Both the position numbers and the translations under genes were made by a program. DNA of 18,897 nucleotides from Streptomyces sp. NRRL S-31 (lineage in GTDB: Bacteria; Actinomycetota; Actinomycetes; Streptomycetales; Streptomycetaceae), in the NCBI RefSeq assembly GCF_000718775.1, contig NZ_JOCB01000133.1, positions 1 through 18,897 on the forward strand, in the 5' to 3' direction. The notes under the pieces are model-generated. The model was not told where the DNA came from and did no database searches. It saw only the letters and a list, made by a program, of their open reading frames with translations. Positions 1-6,661 of this stretch are shown one piece after another (the first letter of the stretch is position 1; the number at the start of each line of letters is the position of its first letter).

Positions 1-2905
1 GGGCGGTCCGGCTCCGGTGCCCGGCACCCGGCCGCGCCCGGCGCGCGCGCCACCACCACCGCCACCGGCGGCCAGCGCCGCCCGCCTCCGCCCGTGCCCC
101 CGGCTCACGCCGCGACGGCCCCGTCCGCGCGGCACTCGGCGGCTCTCCCTGCCGGGAGCCACCCCACAGCCACCACCACGGACGACCGCCGCCGACCGCC
201 GACCGCCGCCCGGGCCGCGTCCCCGCGGCACTCGGATCCACTCCCTGCCGGGACCCACCCCACAGCCACCGGCGGCCACCGCCGCCCGCCTCCGCCCGTG
301 CCCCGGCCACACGCCGCCACGGCCCCGTCCGCGCGGCACTCGGCGGCTCTCCCTGCTGGGACCCGCTCCACGGCCACCACCACGGACGACCGCCGCCGAC
401 CGCCGACCGCCGCCCGGGCCGCGTCCCCGCGGCACTCGGGTCCACTCCCTGCCGGGACCCACCCCACAGCCACCGGCGGCCACCGCCGCCCGCCTCCGCC
501 CGTGCCCCCGGCTCACGCCGCCAGAAACGCGTCCGTGCCGCACGCGGGCCCATCTCCCGCCGTGTCCCGAACCCCGGCCACCAGCGCCACCGGCGGCCAC
601 CGTCAGCCGTCCCCCGGCGTGCCCTGAACCTCCGCCACCACCCCCGGCGGCCGTGGCCGTCCCGGCGGGGCCGGTGGCCTCGGCGCAGGCGGCGCCAGGC
701 CCAGCCGCGGCGGAGACTCCACGCGGCGACGGCGACGGCCGAGGCGAGCGGCCACAGCCACGGCACGGCGGCGATGGCGTAGAAGCCCAGGACGACCGCG
801 AGCACGAGCAGTGCCGCCCCGGCCCAGCGGCCGATCCGGGTGCGGGCCAGCCGGCCGGGGCGCTCGGCGCTGCGGATCAGCAGGCCCGCCAGTGAGCGCG
901 TGGGATGGTAGAAGGGCGGGCCGATGTACACGGCGGTCCACAGCTCCACCACGAAGACGAACGCGGCGGCCGGCAGCGCCTCCAGCCAGGCCGTGACGAC
1001 GTCCTCCTGGGAGGCGCGGCCCAGTACGTCCGCGAGGCCGATGACGAAGCCCCAGGGCGCGGTGACGACGGTGGCGCCGAGCAGCGCCCAGCCCAGGGTG
1101 GGCAGGCGGTCCAGCCGCCGCAGTACGGTCCGCAGGCCGTCCTGGTCGGCCGCGAGCAGCCGCGCGTGCTCCTCCTCCAGCCGTCTGGCCCTGAGGGCGC
1201 CCGCGTCCCGTTGCGCGAAGTCGGCGAGCCGGAGGGCGGCGACGAGGCGCAGGTCGTCGTCGTGCGCGGCGAGCAGCGCGTCGAACCACGGCACCGGTTC
1301 GGGGAGTTGCGCGCGCAGCCGGACCAGCAGGTCGGTGAGTTGTCCCCGGGTGCGCTCGGGTTCGCGCGCCAGCTGGAGCAGCCAGGCGTCCACCGCGACG
1401 GTGCGGGCGAGGGCCGCCCGCTCCCGGCGGCCCGCGGCCAGTTCCCGGACGGTGGGCTCCCACCGGGCGCGCAGGACGCGCCACGCGTGGTCCGTCCGGT
1501 CCAGGCCGTGGCCGCGTGGCCGCTGCGCGAGACCGGTCAGCACCTCGGGGTGGGCCGCCAGGTATCTGATCAGCGCCATCGCGTCGGAGTGCCCGCGCCG
1601 GGCCCCCTCGCAGAGCCGGCGCATGGTGAGCGCGTCCAGGGGGGCTCCGTGCCAGGAGACGTCCAGGCCGGGGCCGAGCCAGTTCAGCAGCCGTACGACG
1701 GTCGCGACGGAGGGGGCCCCGGCCAGTTCGGTGCGCAGGGCCGCGAGCCTGACCAGTTCCTCGGGGCTGCGGTCGCCGACGGTCTCGAACTGGCCCAGCC
1801 ACTCCACGAGCTGGGCCCGGTCGGCGTCGTCGGCCAGCATGCGGGCCGCGGAGACGTGGTTCTGGTCCAGGTGGAGGGCGAGCCGGTCGGTGCCGGTGAA
1901 CTCCTGCCCCATGAACGGGAAGGGCCGGATCGCGGGGCGCGCGGGGTCGTCGGGGAAGATCCGGCCGTCGGTGCGCGGGGCGACGTCGGGGTCCAGGCCG
2001 TCCAGCCAGTCCCGCACCTGCCCGGCCCCCCAGCGGTGTTCGGGGGCCCGGGTGAGCAGTCCCTCGCAGAGGGCGCGGGTCCTGCGGTCGGTGATGCCGC
2101 TGACGTCGGGGTCGTGGGTGGCGATCTCGGCGAGCACCTCCTCGTCCCGGCGGAACTCGACGGGGTGCCGGCCGAGGGCGAGTTGGGCGGTGACCATGCC
2201 GACCGACCACCAGTCGCCCGCCTCGGAGACGGTCTGCCGGAGCAGCCCGGCCTCCGGGGCGAGGTACAGGGGCTTGCCGCGCCAGTCGGTCCGGGGTTCC
2301 AGCGCCTCGTCGGGGCGGTGGGCGGCGGCGCCGAAGTCGACGAGGACGAGGTCGGCGGTGTCCCCGCGGCGGCTCTGCACCATGATGTTGTCGGGGGTGA
2401 TGTCCCGGTGCACCACGCCCCGTTCGTGCAGGGCGGTGACGGCGTCGCAGAGCTGGCGCACCACGGCGTGGACGGCGTCGGGGCGCAGGCCGTCGCGGTG
2501 GTCCTCGTGGTACCGCTCCAGGGTCTCCTCGCCGTGCGACCAGTACAGGTGCCAGGGGTGCCCGTGCGCGTCACCGGTCTCCAGGAGGCGTTCCAGGTGG
2601 GGAGCCGGGGCCGCGCCCAGCTCGCGCAGCTCCCGCTCCACCTCCGGGTCCGGGGCGTGCAGCCGGTGGTACCACTTGAGGACCAGGGGTATCTCCGCCA
2701 TGCCGTGACGTGCCGTCAGGTCACGGACGCGCAGCACGACGGCCTCGGCCGGCCTGCGCGCCTCGGAGAGGACGGCGACGAGCAGGAAGCGGTCCGCCAG
2801 ATCGCGGGGCACCTCGGCGAGGACCGGACGGGTCTCCCTGACCCGGGCGTTGGTGAAGCCCCCGTCCGCGGAGTCGACGAATCGGGTGGGCGGCGTGGTC
2901 GTCAT
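1..2905 (-). CDS. Protein-kinase-like membrane protein with repeat-rich C-terminal tail (3' end outside window)
   Basis: Starts at ATG 2905 (GGAAG-type ribosome site just upstream). No stop occurs in this frame down to base 2, so at least 968 codons are open and the end lies beyond the window. Residues about 30-330 are a Ser/Thr kinase-like domain: the VLK lysine is K77, HRDITPDNIM has the catalytic Asp at 168, DFG is at 190-192, and an APE motif follows (LYLAPEAG). The Gly-rich loop is not recognisable, so the N-lobe is atypical. A long helical region follows. Four hydrophobic segments lie at about 601-624, 639-662, 694-713 and 714-731. Beyond 731 the tail of at least 237 residues is rich in Trp, Arg and Gly and contains a 68-residue repeat. 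HRD and DFG suggest catalytic competence. The substrate is unknown. The kinase call is firm; that the whole tail is translated is inferred only from the open frame. Confidence 0.8.
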   Translation of the reverse strand, partial: MTTTPPTRFVDSADGGFTNARVRETRPVLAEVPRDLADRFLLVAVLSEARRPAEAVVLRVRDLTARHGMAEIPLVLKWYHRLHAPDPEVERELRELGAAPAPHLERLLETGDAHGHPWHLYWSHGEETLERYHEDHRDGLRPDAVHAVVRQLCDAVTALHERGVVHRDITPDNIMVQSRRGDTADLVLVDFGAAAHRPDEALEPRTDWRGKPLYLAPEAGLLRQTVSEAGDWWSVGMVTAQLALGRHPVEFRRDEEVLAEIATHDPDVSGITDRRTRALCEGLLTRAPEHRWGAGQVRDWLDGLDPDVAPRTDGRIFPDDPARPAIRPFPFMGQEFTGTDRLALHLDQNHVSAARMLADDADRAQLVEWLGQFETVGDRSPEELVRLAALRTELAGAPSVATVVRLLNWLGPGLDVSWHGAPLDALTMRRLCEGARRGHSDAMALIRYLAAHPEVLTGLAQRPRGHGLDRTDHAWRVLRARWEPTVRELAAGRRERAALARTVAVDAWLLQLAREPERTRGQLTDLLVRLRAQLPEPVPWFDALLAAHDDDLRLVAALRLADFAQRDAGALRARRLEEEHARLLAADQDGLRTVLRRLDRLPTLGWALLGATVVTAPWGFVIGLADVLGRASQEDVVTAWLEALPAAAFVFVVELWTAVYIGPPFYHPTRSLAGLLIRSAERPGRLARTRIGRWAGAALLVLAVVLGFYAIAAVPWLWPLASAVAVAAWSLRRGWAWRRLRRGHRPRRDGHGRRGWWRRFRARRGTADGGRRWRWWPGFGTRREMGPRAARTRFWRREPGARAEAGGGGRRWLWGGSRQGVDPSAAGTRPGRRSAVGGGRPWWWPWSGSQQGEPPSAARTGPWRRVAGARAEAGGGGRRWLWGGSRQGVDPSAAGTRPGRRSAVGGGRPWWWLWGGSRQGEPPSAARTGPSRREPGARAEAGGAGRRWRWWWRARRARPGAGHRSRTA
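61..523. repeat. 204-bp in-frame tandem repeat (about 2.3 copies)
   Basis: Sequence recurs with a period of exactly 204 bp: the word cccgcctccgcccgtgcccc starts at 81, 285 and 489. Each unit contains two related half-units; the word ctccctgc starts at 145, 241, 349 and 445, so spacing alternates 96 and 108 bp. 204 is a multiple of 3 and the kinase frame stays open through all copies, giving a 68-residue Trp/Gly/Arg-rich protein repeat with the sub-motif WGGSRQG. Periodicity fades at about 523. Confidence 0.9.
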
Positions 2906-3046
2906 CTTCCGGCCTTCCGGGAGGCGCGCTGGATGGACCGGGAGGCCGTGGAGCGGGTCGCACCGGCCGGGCGCGCGGGCCGCGGGGCGACGAACATATC
3001 CCGGTTCCCGTCGGGTGAGGGGCGGTTTCCCAGATCTTCAGCCGGT

Positions 3047-3058
3047 CCCCGGCCGGGG
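3047..3058. promoter_or_regulatory. 12-bp perfect palindrome at the ribosome site of the Macro gene
   Basis: ccccggccgggg is self-complementary and ends five bases before ATG 3064, covering the only G-rich stretch that could act as a ribosome binding site. It could be an operator or a translation-blocking hairpin, or chance in GC-rich DNA. The divergent intergenic region 2906-3063 has no convincing -35/-10 pair, although a TATGTT hexamer on the minus strand (in gacgaacatatccc) could be a -10 for the kinase. Confidence 0.3.
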
Positions 3059-3063
3059 CTACG

Positions 3064-4251
3064 ATGCGCAGCATGCACCCCCTGCCCTCGCACGAGAGCC
3101 TCGTGGCCGAACTCAGGGAACTGAGGCGTCGCGGCCTGCCCGGGCTGCGCCACTGCACCAGGGACGCGCTGCGCCAGACCGCCGTCGCGGCCGGGCTGAG
3201 CGCCGGACCGGAGGACGAGCAGACCGGCATCGAGGAACTGCTCGGCGCGGCGGCGCGGCGGCTGGCCGGCGGGCGCCCGGTGCGGGACGACGACTCCTGC
3301 GATCCGCTGGCGCGTGCCGCCGCGCACTCGTTCGGGATCTTCGCCGCGCGCCGCGGGGTTCCGGGGACCGACCGACGCAAGGCCGCGGCGGCCGTCTACG
3401 GCGTGACCACCGAGCGGTTCCGCAAGAGCCAGGAGCGCGACGTCATCGCCGAACTCGCGGCGGCGCTGCTGGCCGTGGCCCGGGAGGCGGGCGCCGACCG
3501 GCCCGCCGGCCCACAGGTCGACGTGGTGGCGGAGCCGGCGGCGTCCGGGCCGGGGGTCTTGCCGTCGGACGCGCCCTCCGCCGCCGTGCCGCCGCGCCGC
3601 CCGGCCCGCCCGGGCGTCCGGCCGGCGACCGCCGCCCCGGCGGGCCGGATCACCGTCCGGGTCTGCCCGATCGAGGAGGTGCGGGACGTGGACGTCCTGG
3701 TCTCCTCGGAGAACACCTACCTGGAGATGTCCAAGACGTTCCGTCCCACGGTCTCCGGCGCGCTGCGGCGGGCCGCCGCGCTGCGGGACGCCGCCGGCGA
3801 GATCGTCGACGACGTCCTCGCCCGGGAGTTGGGCGTCTGGCTGCGGACGCACGGCAGGACGGGCCTGCCCGTGCGGCCGGGCACGGTCGTCCCCACGTCG
3901 TCCGGTGCCCTGGCCGCCCAGGGCGTGCGGCGCATCCACCACGCGGCGATCGCCACCCCGGTCGGGGACGGCGACCGCTATCACGTGTCCCCCGCCGTGC
4001 TGGGCGAGGTGGTGCGCAGGTCGTTCGAACTGGCCCGCCACGAGAGCGAGTTCCTCTCTCTGCCGATGTCCTCGATCTGCTTTCCGCTGCTGGGCTCGGG
4101 CCGGGGCGGCCTGCCCGTCGAGACGGTGGCCCGGCGGCTGCTGGACGCGGTCCGGGAGGAGTTGCGCCGGGATCCCTCCTGGTCGGTGCTGCTGGTCACG
4201 CCGGAGGAGAGCCACGCCCGGCTGCTCACGGCCGCCAGCTCCGCTCGCTGA
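3064..4251 (+). CDS. Macro-domain protein with N-terminal helical domain
   Basis: 395 residues; ATG 3064 is chosen, ATG 3073 is also possible. Residues about 197-390 look like a Macro (ADP-ribose-binding) domain: a strand followed by SSENTYLEM with Asn217 in the position of the family's NxxN element, SGALRRAAA, TSSGAL, IHHAAIATP (His292-293), and the phosphate-binding loop PLLGSGRGGLP (341-351). Macro domains bind or hydrolyse ADP-ribose and its derivatives. Residues 10-140 form a separate, mostly helical domain ending in a helix-turn-helix-like stretch (KAAAAVYGVTTERFRK), joined by a Pro/Ala-rich linker (about 145-195); I do not recognise it with certainty. No signal peptide or membrane segment, so cytosolic. 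The gene is divergent from the kinase, and its last 26 bases overlap the opposing radical-SAM gene. Whether it has enzymatic activity cannot be read from the sequence. Confidence 0.8.
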   Translation: MRSMHPLPSHESLVAELRELRRRGLPGLRHCTRDALRQTAVAAGLSAGPEDEQTGIEELLGAAARRLAGGRPVRDDDSCDPLARAAAHSFGIFAARRGVPGTDRRKAAAAVYGVTTERFRKSQERDVIAELAAALLAVAREAGADRPAGPQVDVVAEPAASGPGVLPSDAPSAAVPPRRPARPGVRPATAAPAGRITVRVCPIEEVRDVDVLVSSENTYLEMSKTFRPTVSGALRRAAALRDAAGEIVDDVLARELGVWLRTHGRTGLPVRPGTVVPTSSGALAAQGVRRIHHAAIATPVGDGDRYHVSPAVLGEVVRRSFELARHESEFLSLPMSSICFPLLGSGRGGLPVETVARRLLDAVREELRRDPSWSVLLVTPEESHARLLTAASSAR

Positions 4252-4903
4252 GGGTCACCCCGTCCTGCCGCAACCGGCGCTCCAGTGCGTTCAGTTCACC
4301 GGGCAGCGGAACGCCGTGCAGGCGCAGCCCCCCGTCCGCGCCCGGGACGACCTGGAGGCGCGGGCCCGGTGTCTCCCGACGGAGGTGGGGGGCGTAGCGG
4401 GCGGCGCCCAGCGGGGTCAGCGGGAAGATCCGCTGGTTGGCCGAGCCGCGCCAGGCCAGCCGGGTGGGCTCCGCCACCCGGTACCGGCCGGTGATCACGG
4501 CGTCCGCGCCGCCGAGGGCGGCCCACCGGCGCGAGGTCAGTTCCTCGGTCTCGTACCCGGTGTACACCAGCAGGTCGGCGGGGCGGGGTCCGGCGCTCCC
4601 CTCGTGGCGCCGGGCCCCGTCCCGCAGGCGTGCCGCACCGGTGAGGAGTTCCGCGAGCGCCGCCGCCTGCTGCAACGGCTCTCCGCCGCTGACGGTGAGG
4701 CCGTCGGCGCCTTCGGCGAGGGCCCGCCGCCACAGCGCGAGCACCTCGGAGACCGTGGTGGACGTCCCCGCCTCCGGGTCCCAGGTGTGCCGGGACATGC
4801 AGCCGGCGCAGGCCAGCGAGCAGCCCTGGAACCAGATGCCGAGCCGTTTTCCCGGGCCCAGTGTTTCCAACGGGTAGTGCGTCCCGTCGAGGCGCATTTC
4901 CAC
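4226..4903 (-). CDS. Small radical-SAM activase-like protein (NrdG/PflA-type 4Fe-4S)
   Basis: 225 residues from GTG 4903, chosen because AGGAGG (4911-4916) sits 7 nt upstream; the alternative ATG 4897 would be 13 nt away. The radical-SAM CxxxCxxC motif is GCSLACAGC with Cys28, Cys32 and Cys35, followed by the GGEP strand motif at 73-76 that contacts SAM. The size and the short N-terminal lead (LGIWFQGC) resemble anaerobic ribonucleotide-reductase or pyruvate-formate-lyase activating enzymes, which make a glycyl radical on a partner enzyme. No glycyl-radical enzyme is in this window, so the substrate is unknown. It is transcribed divergently from the 5142-8276 operon and its end overlaps the Macro gene by 26 bp. 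It lacks a SPASM-like C-terminal Cys cluster, so peptide maturation is less likely but not excluded. Confidence 0.85.
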   Translation of the reverse strand: MEMRLDGTHYPLETLGPGKRLGIWFQGCSLACAGCMSRHTWDPEAGTSTTVSEVLALWRRALAEGADGLTVSGGEPLQQAAALAELLTGAARLRDGARRHEGSAGPRPADLLVYTGYETEELTSRRWAALGGADAVITGRYRVAEPTRLAWRGSANQRIFPLTPLGAARYAPHLRRETPGPRLQVVPGADGGLRLHGVPLPGELNALERRLRQDGVTLSERSWRP

Positions 4904-4910
4904 GGCGTCT

Positions 4911-4916
4911 CCTCCT
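4911..4916 (-). promoter_or_regulatory. Ribosome binding site deciding the GTG start of the radical-SAM gene
   Basis: AGGAGG on the minus strand with a 7-nt spacer to GTG 4903; the in-frame ATG two codons later is too far for ideal spacing. Confidence 0.7.
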
Positions 4917-5012
4917 CTTACCGGCTTGGAGTATCCAGCGTGCCGAGGGCGGCCCGCAATTGCCGGAAGGCTTATCTCCGGGTGTCCGCCGGGCGGGATC
5001 CGGTTGTTTTCC

Positions 5013-5067
5013 GGAACCCCGCGAAGAATGATCGGTTCCCCTCGGAACGCCGGGTCCGCAAGGGGTT
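5013..5067 (+). promoter_or_regulatory. Possible ECF-type promoter motifs / inverted repeat in the divergent intergenic region
   Basis: The region between the radical-SAM gene and the plus-strand operon (4904-5141) is less GC-rich than its surroundings. It carries GGAAC (5013-5017) 17 nt before GTT (5035-5037), then a second GGAAC (5044-5048) 16 nt before GTT (5065-5067), resembling GGAAC/GTT promoters used by Streptomyces extracytoplasmic sigma factors. The first block is also an inverted repeat, GGAACC (5013-5018) and GGTTCC (5034-5039), so a regulator site is an alternative. A TACTCT (5077-5082) could be a housekeeping -10 but lacks a good -35. Confidence 0.3.
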
Positions 5068-5141
5068 TCGCTCCGCTACTCTTCCCCCATCGCGGCGCCT
5101 TCCCACCCGGACCGCCCGCGACGAATGGGGGCTCTTCAAAA

Positions 5142-5825
5142 ATGATCAACAAAGCTCGAATAAATGTCCGGGTCCGACGACTGAAAGCCGGACGGCTGTC
5201 TTCCGCACGTGCCCGTTTTCACGGCCGCCGGGACGCGGCCGGTCTCCTGGAATTTCTCACGGACGCGGCGGCGGGCGGCACTCCGGACGACGACACCGCC
5301 CTCCCGCCCTACGTGCTGGGCCTGCACGCGCAGGTGCGGCGCGGTACCGCGCGGCTGCGTTCCCGCACCCTCTCGGCGCACCGCGCGCTGCTCGTGCGGA
5401 TCCAGGCCGAGTCGGTGCGGGTGGTGACCCAGTACACCGTGCGCGACGAACCCGCGCCGGCCGCGCTCGCCCGGTTCGGGCAGATGGTCGGCGAGTGGCG
5501 CTCGGCCGCCTCCGTGTGCCGCCAGCAGGCCCAGCAACTCGGCGACGAGGCGAACCAGTTGCTGGCCTGCTACTGGGACGGCGCCTGGGCGCGCACCCGG
5601 CGTGACGGCCGTGTCGACGGGGCGCGGCCCACGGGCTGGCTGCCCGGCGCGGTCGCCCTGGACGCCACCTGGGCCCAACTGGACGACGGCCTGCTCACCG
5701 ACCGCTGGTACGGCACGGGGCCGGCCGGCCGGAACACCGACCCGTCGGCCGTGGCGCAGGCGCTGCACATCCTCGACCACCAGGCGGCGCGCGGCGGCGT
5801 CGCGAGCGGTGCGCGCGGGCGATGA
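5142..5825 (+). CDS. Protein of unknown function, first gene of the vWA-lipoprotein operon
   Basis: 227 residues, not recognised. ATG 5142 is chosen because a GGGGG stretch lies about 10 nt upstream and because the longer frame from 4926 would run through promoter-like DNA. The first ten codons (including AAA, ATA, AAT, CGA) are unusually AT-rich for this genome, which often favours initiation. The N-terminus is basic, with no signal peptide or membrane segment. The middle (about 65-150) looks helical, with many Arg, Ala and Gln and a QQAQQLGDEANQLLACYW stretch, and the C-terminal third is Gly/Asp/Trp-rich. Its stop overlaps an ATG in a TGA/ATG arrangement at 5822-5825, and the next two genes encode a lipoprotein and a membrane protein, so it is probably a cytosolic partner of an envelope complex. 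Confidence 0.7.
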   Translation: MINKARINVRVRRLKAGRLSSARARFHGRRDAAGLLEFLTDAAAGGTPDDDTALPPYVLGLHAQVRRGTARLRSRTLSAHRALLVRIQAESVRVVTQYTVRDEPAPAALARFGQMVGEWRSAASVCRQQAQQLGDEANQLLACYWDGAWARTRRDGRVDGARPTGWLPGAVALDATWAQLDDGLLTDRWYGTGPAGRNTDPSAVAQALHILDHQAARGGVASGARGR

Positions 5826-5896
5826 CCCCGCCCGCCCCGCTCCGCGTCCGCCGTTTCCCCGCTCCCCGTATCCCAGGAAGGCCAGGGAACGTCATC

Positions 5897-6661
5897 GTGC
5901 ATCACTCGGTCCGGACCGGTCACCGGTCCACCGTCCGCGCCGCCCGCCGGTTCGCCGTCGTCGTCCCGCTGGTGTGCGCGCTCTCCGCCCTCGTGTCCTG
6001 CACCAAGCAGGAGGAGGCCCTCACCACGCCCTGCGGGGTGGTCGTCGACGGTTCCGGGTCCGCCGCCGCGGTGAAGGAGGGGTTCGACTCGGAGGCCAAG
6101 CTCAAGGACAGCCTCATCGAGTTCCTCGCCGACCAGAAGTGCGGAACCGTCGACTACGCGCCCATCACCCGTTCCTCGCGCAGTTCCTCCTGCCGGCAGC
6201 GCCAGGTGGACCTCGACCCGCCGCACGAGGCGAACACCGACCAGAAGGCGCAGCGGGCCGGTGCCCAGGGAGAGGCGGCCGCCGCGGCGCTCGCCGAACT
6301 CAAGTGCGCGCGCACCCAGAACGGTTCGGACGTGTGGGGCGCGCTGGCCCGCATCGGGGAGAGCTTCCCCGGCGACGGGCCGACGCCCAAGCTGCTCGTC
6401 GTGAGCGACTTCCAGCAGGCCGACCCGGAGTTCGTCCTGTCCCACCAGGACCTCACCACCGAGGCCGGGCGGAAGAAGGTCATCGACACCCTCGTCAAGA
6501 AGCGGGGGCTGCCGGGCATCAAGGGGATGGAGGTCTTCCCCGTCGGGCTCGGCATGCAGTACAAGGCGAAACCCAGCGAGGCCGACGACTTCGAGTCCTT
6601 CTGGACGGAAGCGCTGGAGGGGAGGGCCGAGGCACATGTCGACACCCGTTACAAGCACTGA
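5897..6661 (+). CDS. vWA-like lipoprotein
   Basis: 254 residues from GTG 5897, which has CAGGGA about 9 nt upstream and leaves a normal signal peptide. An ATG at 5822 overlapping the previous stop would add 25 residues and give translational coupling; I prefer 5897. The N-terminus has a basic part (RAARR), a hydrophobic core (VVVPLVCALSAL) and lipobox LVSC with Cys35, so export and lipid anchoring on the outer face of the membrane are predicted. The mature protein begins with a vWA-like strand, CGVVVDGSGS, giving a D-x-S-x-S metal site (D51, S53, S55), and a later strand LLVVSDFQQ fits the vWA core. The usual conserved Thr is not obvious (NGSDVWGAL), so metal binding may be partial. Four further Cys may form disulfides. 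Its 3' end overlaps the next gene by 26 bp. The ligand is unknown. Confidence 0.75.
   Translation: MHHSVRTGHRSTVRAARRFAVVVPLVCALSALVSCTKQEEALTTPCGVVVDGSGSAAAVKEGFDSEAKLKDSLIEFLADQKCGTVDYAPITRSSRSSSCRQRQVDLDPPHEANTDQKAQRAGAQGEAAAAALAELKCARTQNGSDVWGALARIGESFPGDGPTPKLLVVSDFQQADPEFVLSHQDLTTEAGRKKVIDTLVKKRGLPGIKGMEVFPVGLGMQYKAKPSEADDFESFWTEALEGRAEAHVDTRYKH

Noticed and set aside
61..523. CRISPR-like periodic array
   Set aside because: The whole 204-bp unit repeats, with no short repeat/unique spacer pattern, and it lies in an open coding frame.
17..895. Long Pro/Arg-rich open frame on the plus strand over the repeats
   Set aside because: It is the exact antisense register of the kinase frame and its composition reflects GC-rich repeats; no domain is recognisable.
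603..2210. 535-codon minus-strand open frame
   Set aside because: Arg/Pro/Gly-rich shadow of the kinase gene in another frame; the HRD and DFG motifs are in the frame starting at 2905.
905..3124. 739-codon plus-strand open frame
   Set aside because: Antisense shadow of the kinase gene, typical of GC-rich DNA.
5164..5184. Six-codon out-of-frame ATG...TGA inside the start of the 227-residue gene
   Set aside because: Too short and without its own ribosome site; no sign of a leader-peptide attenuator.
5822..5896. Upstream ATG start for the vWA lipoprotein
   Set aside because: It would place 25 extra residues before an already long basic signal-peptide n-region; GTG 5897 gives a normal lipoprotein signal, although the 4-bp overlap keeps the longer form possible.
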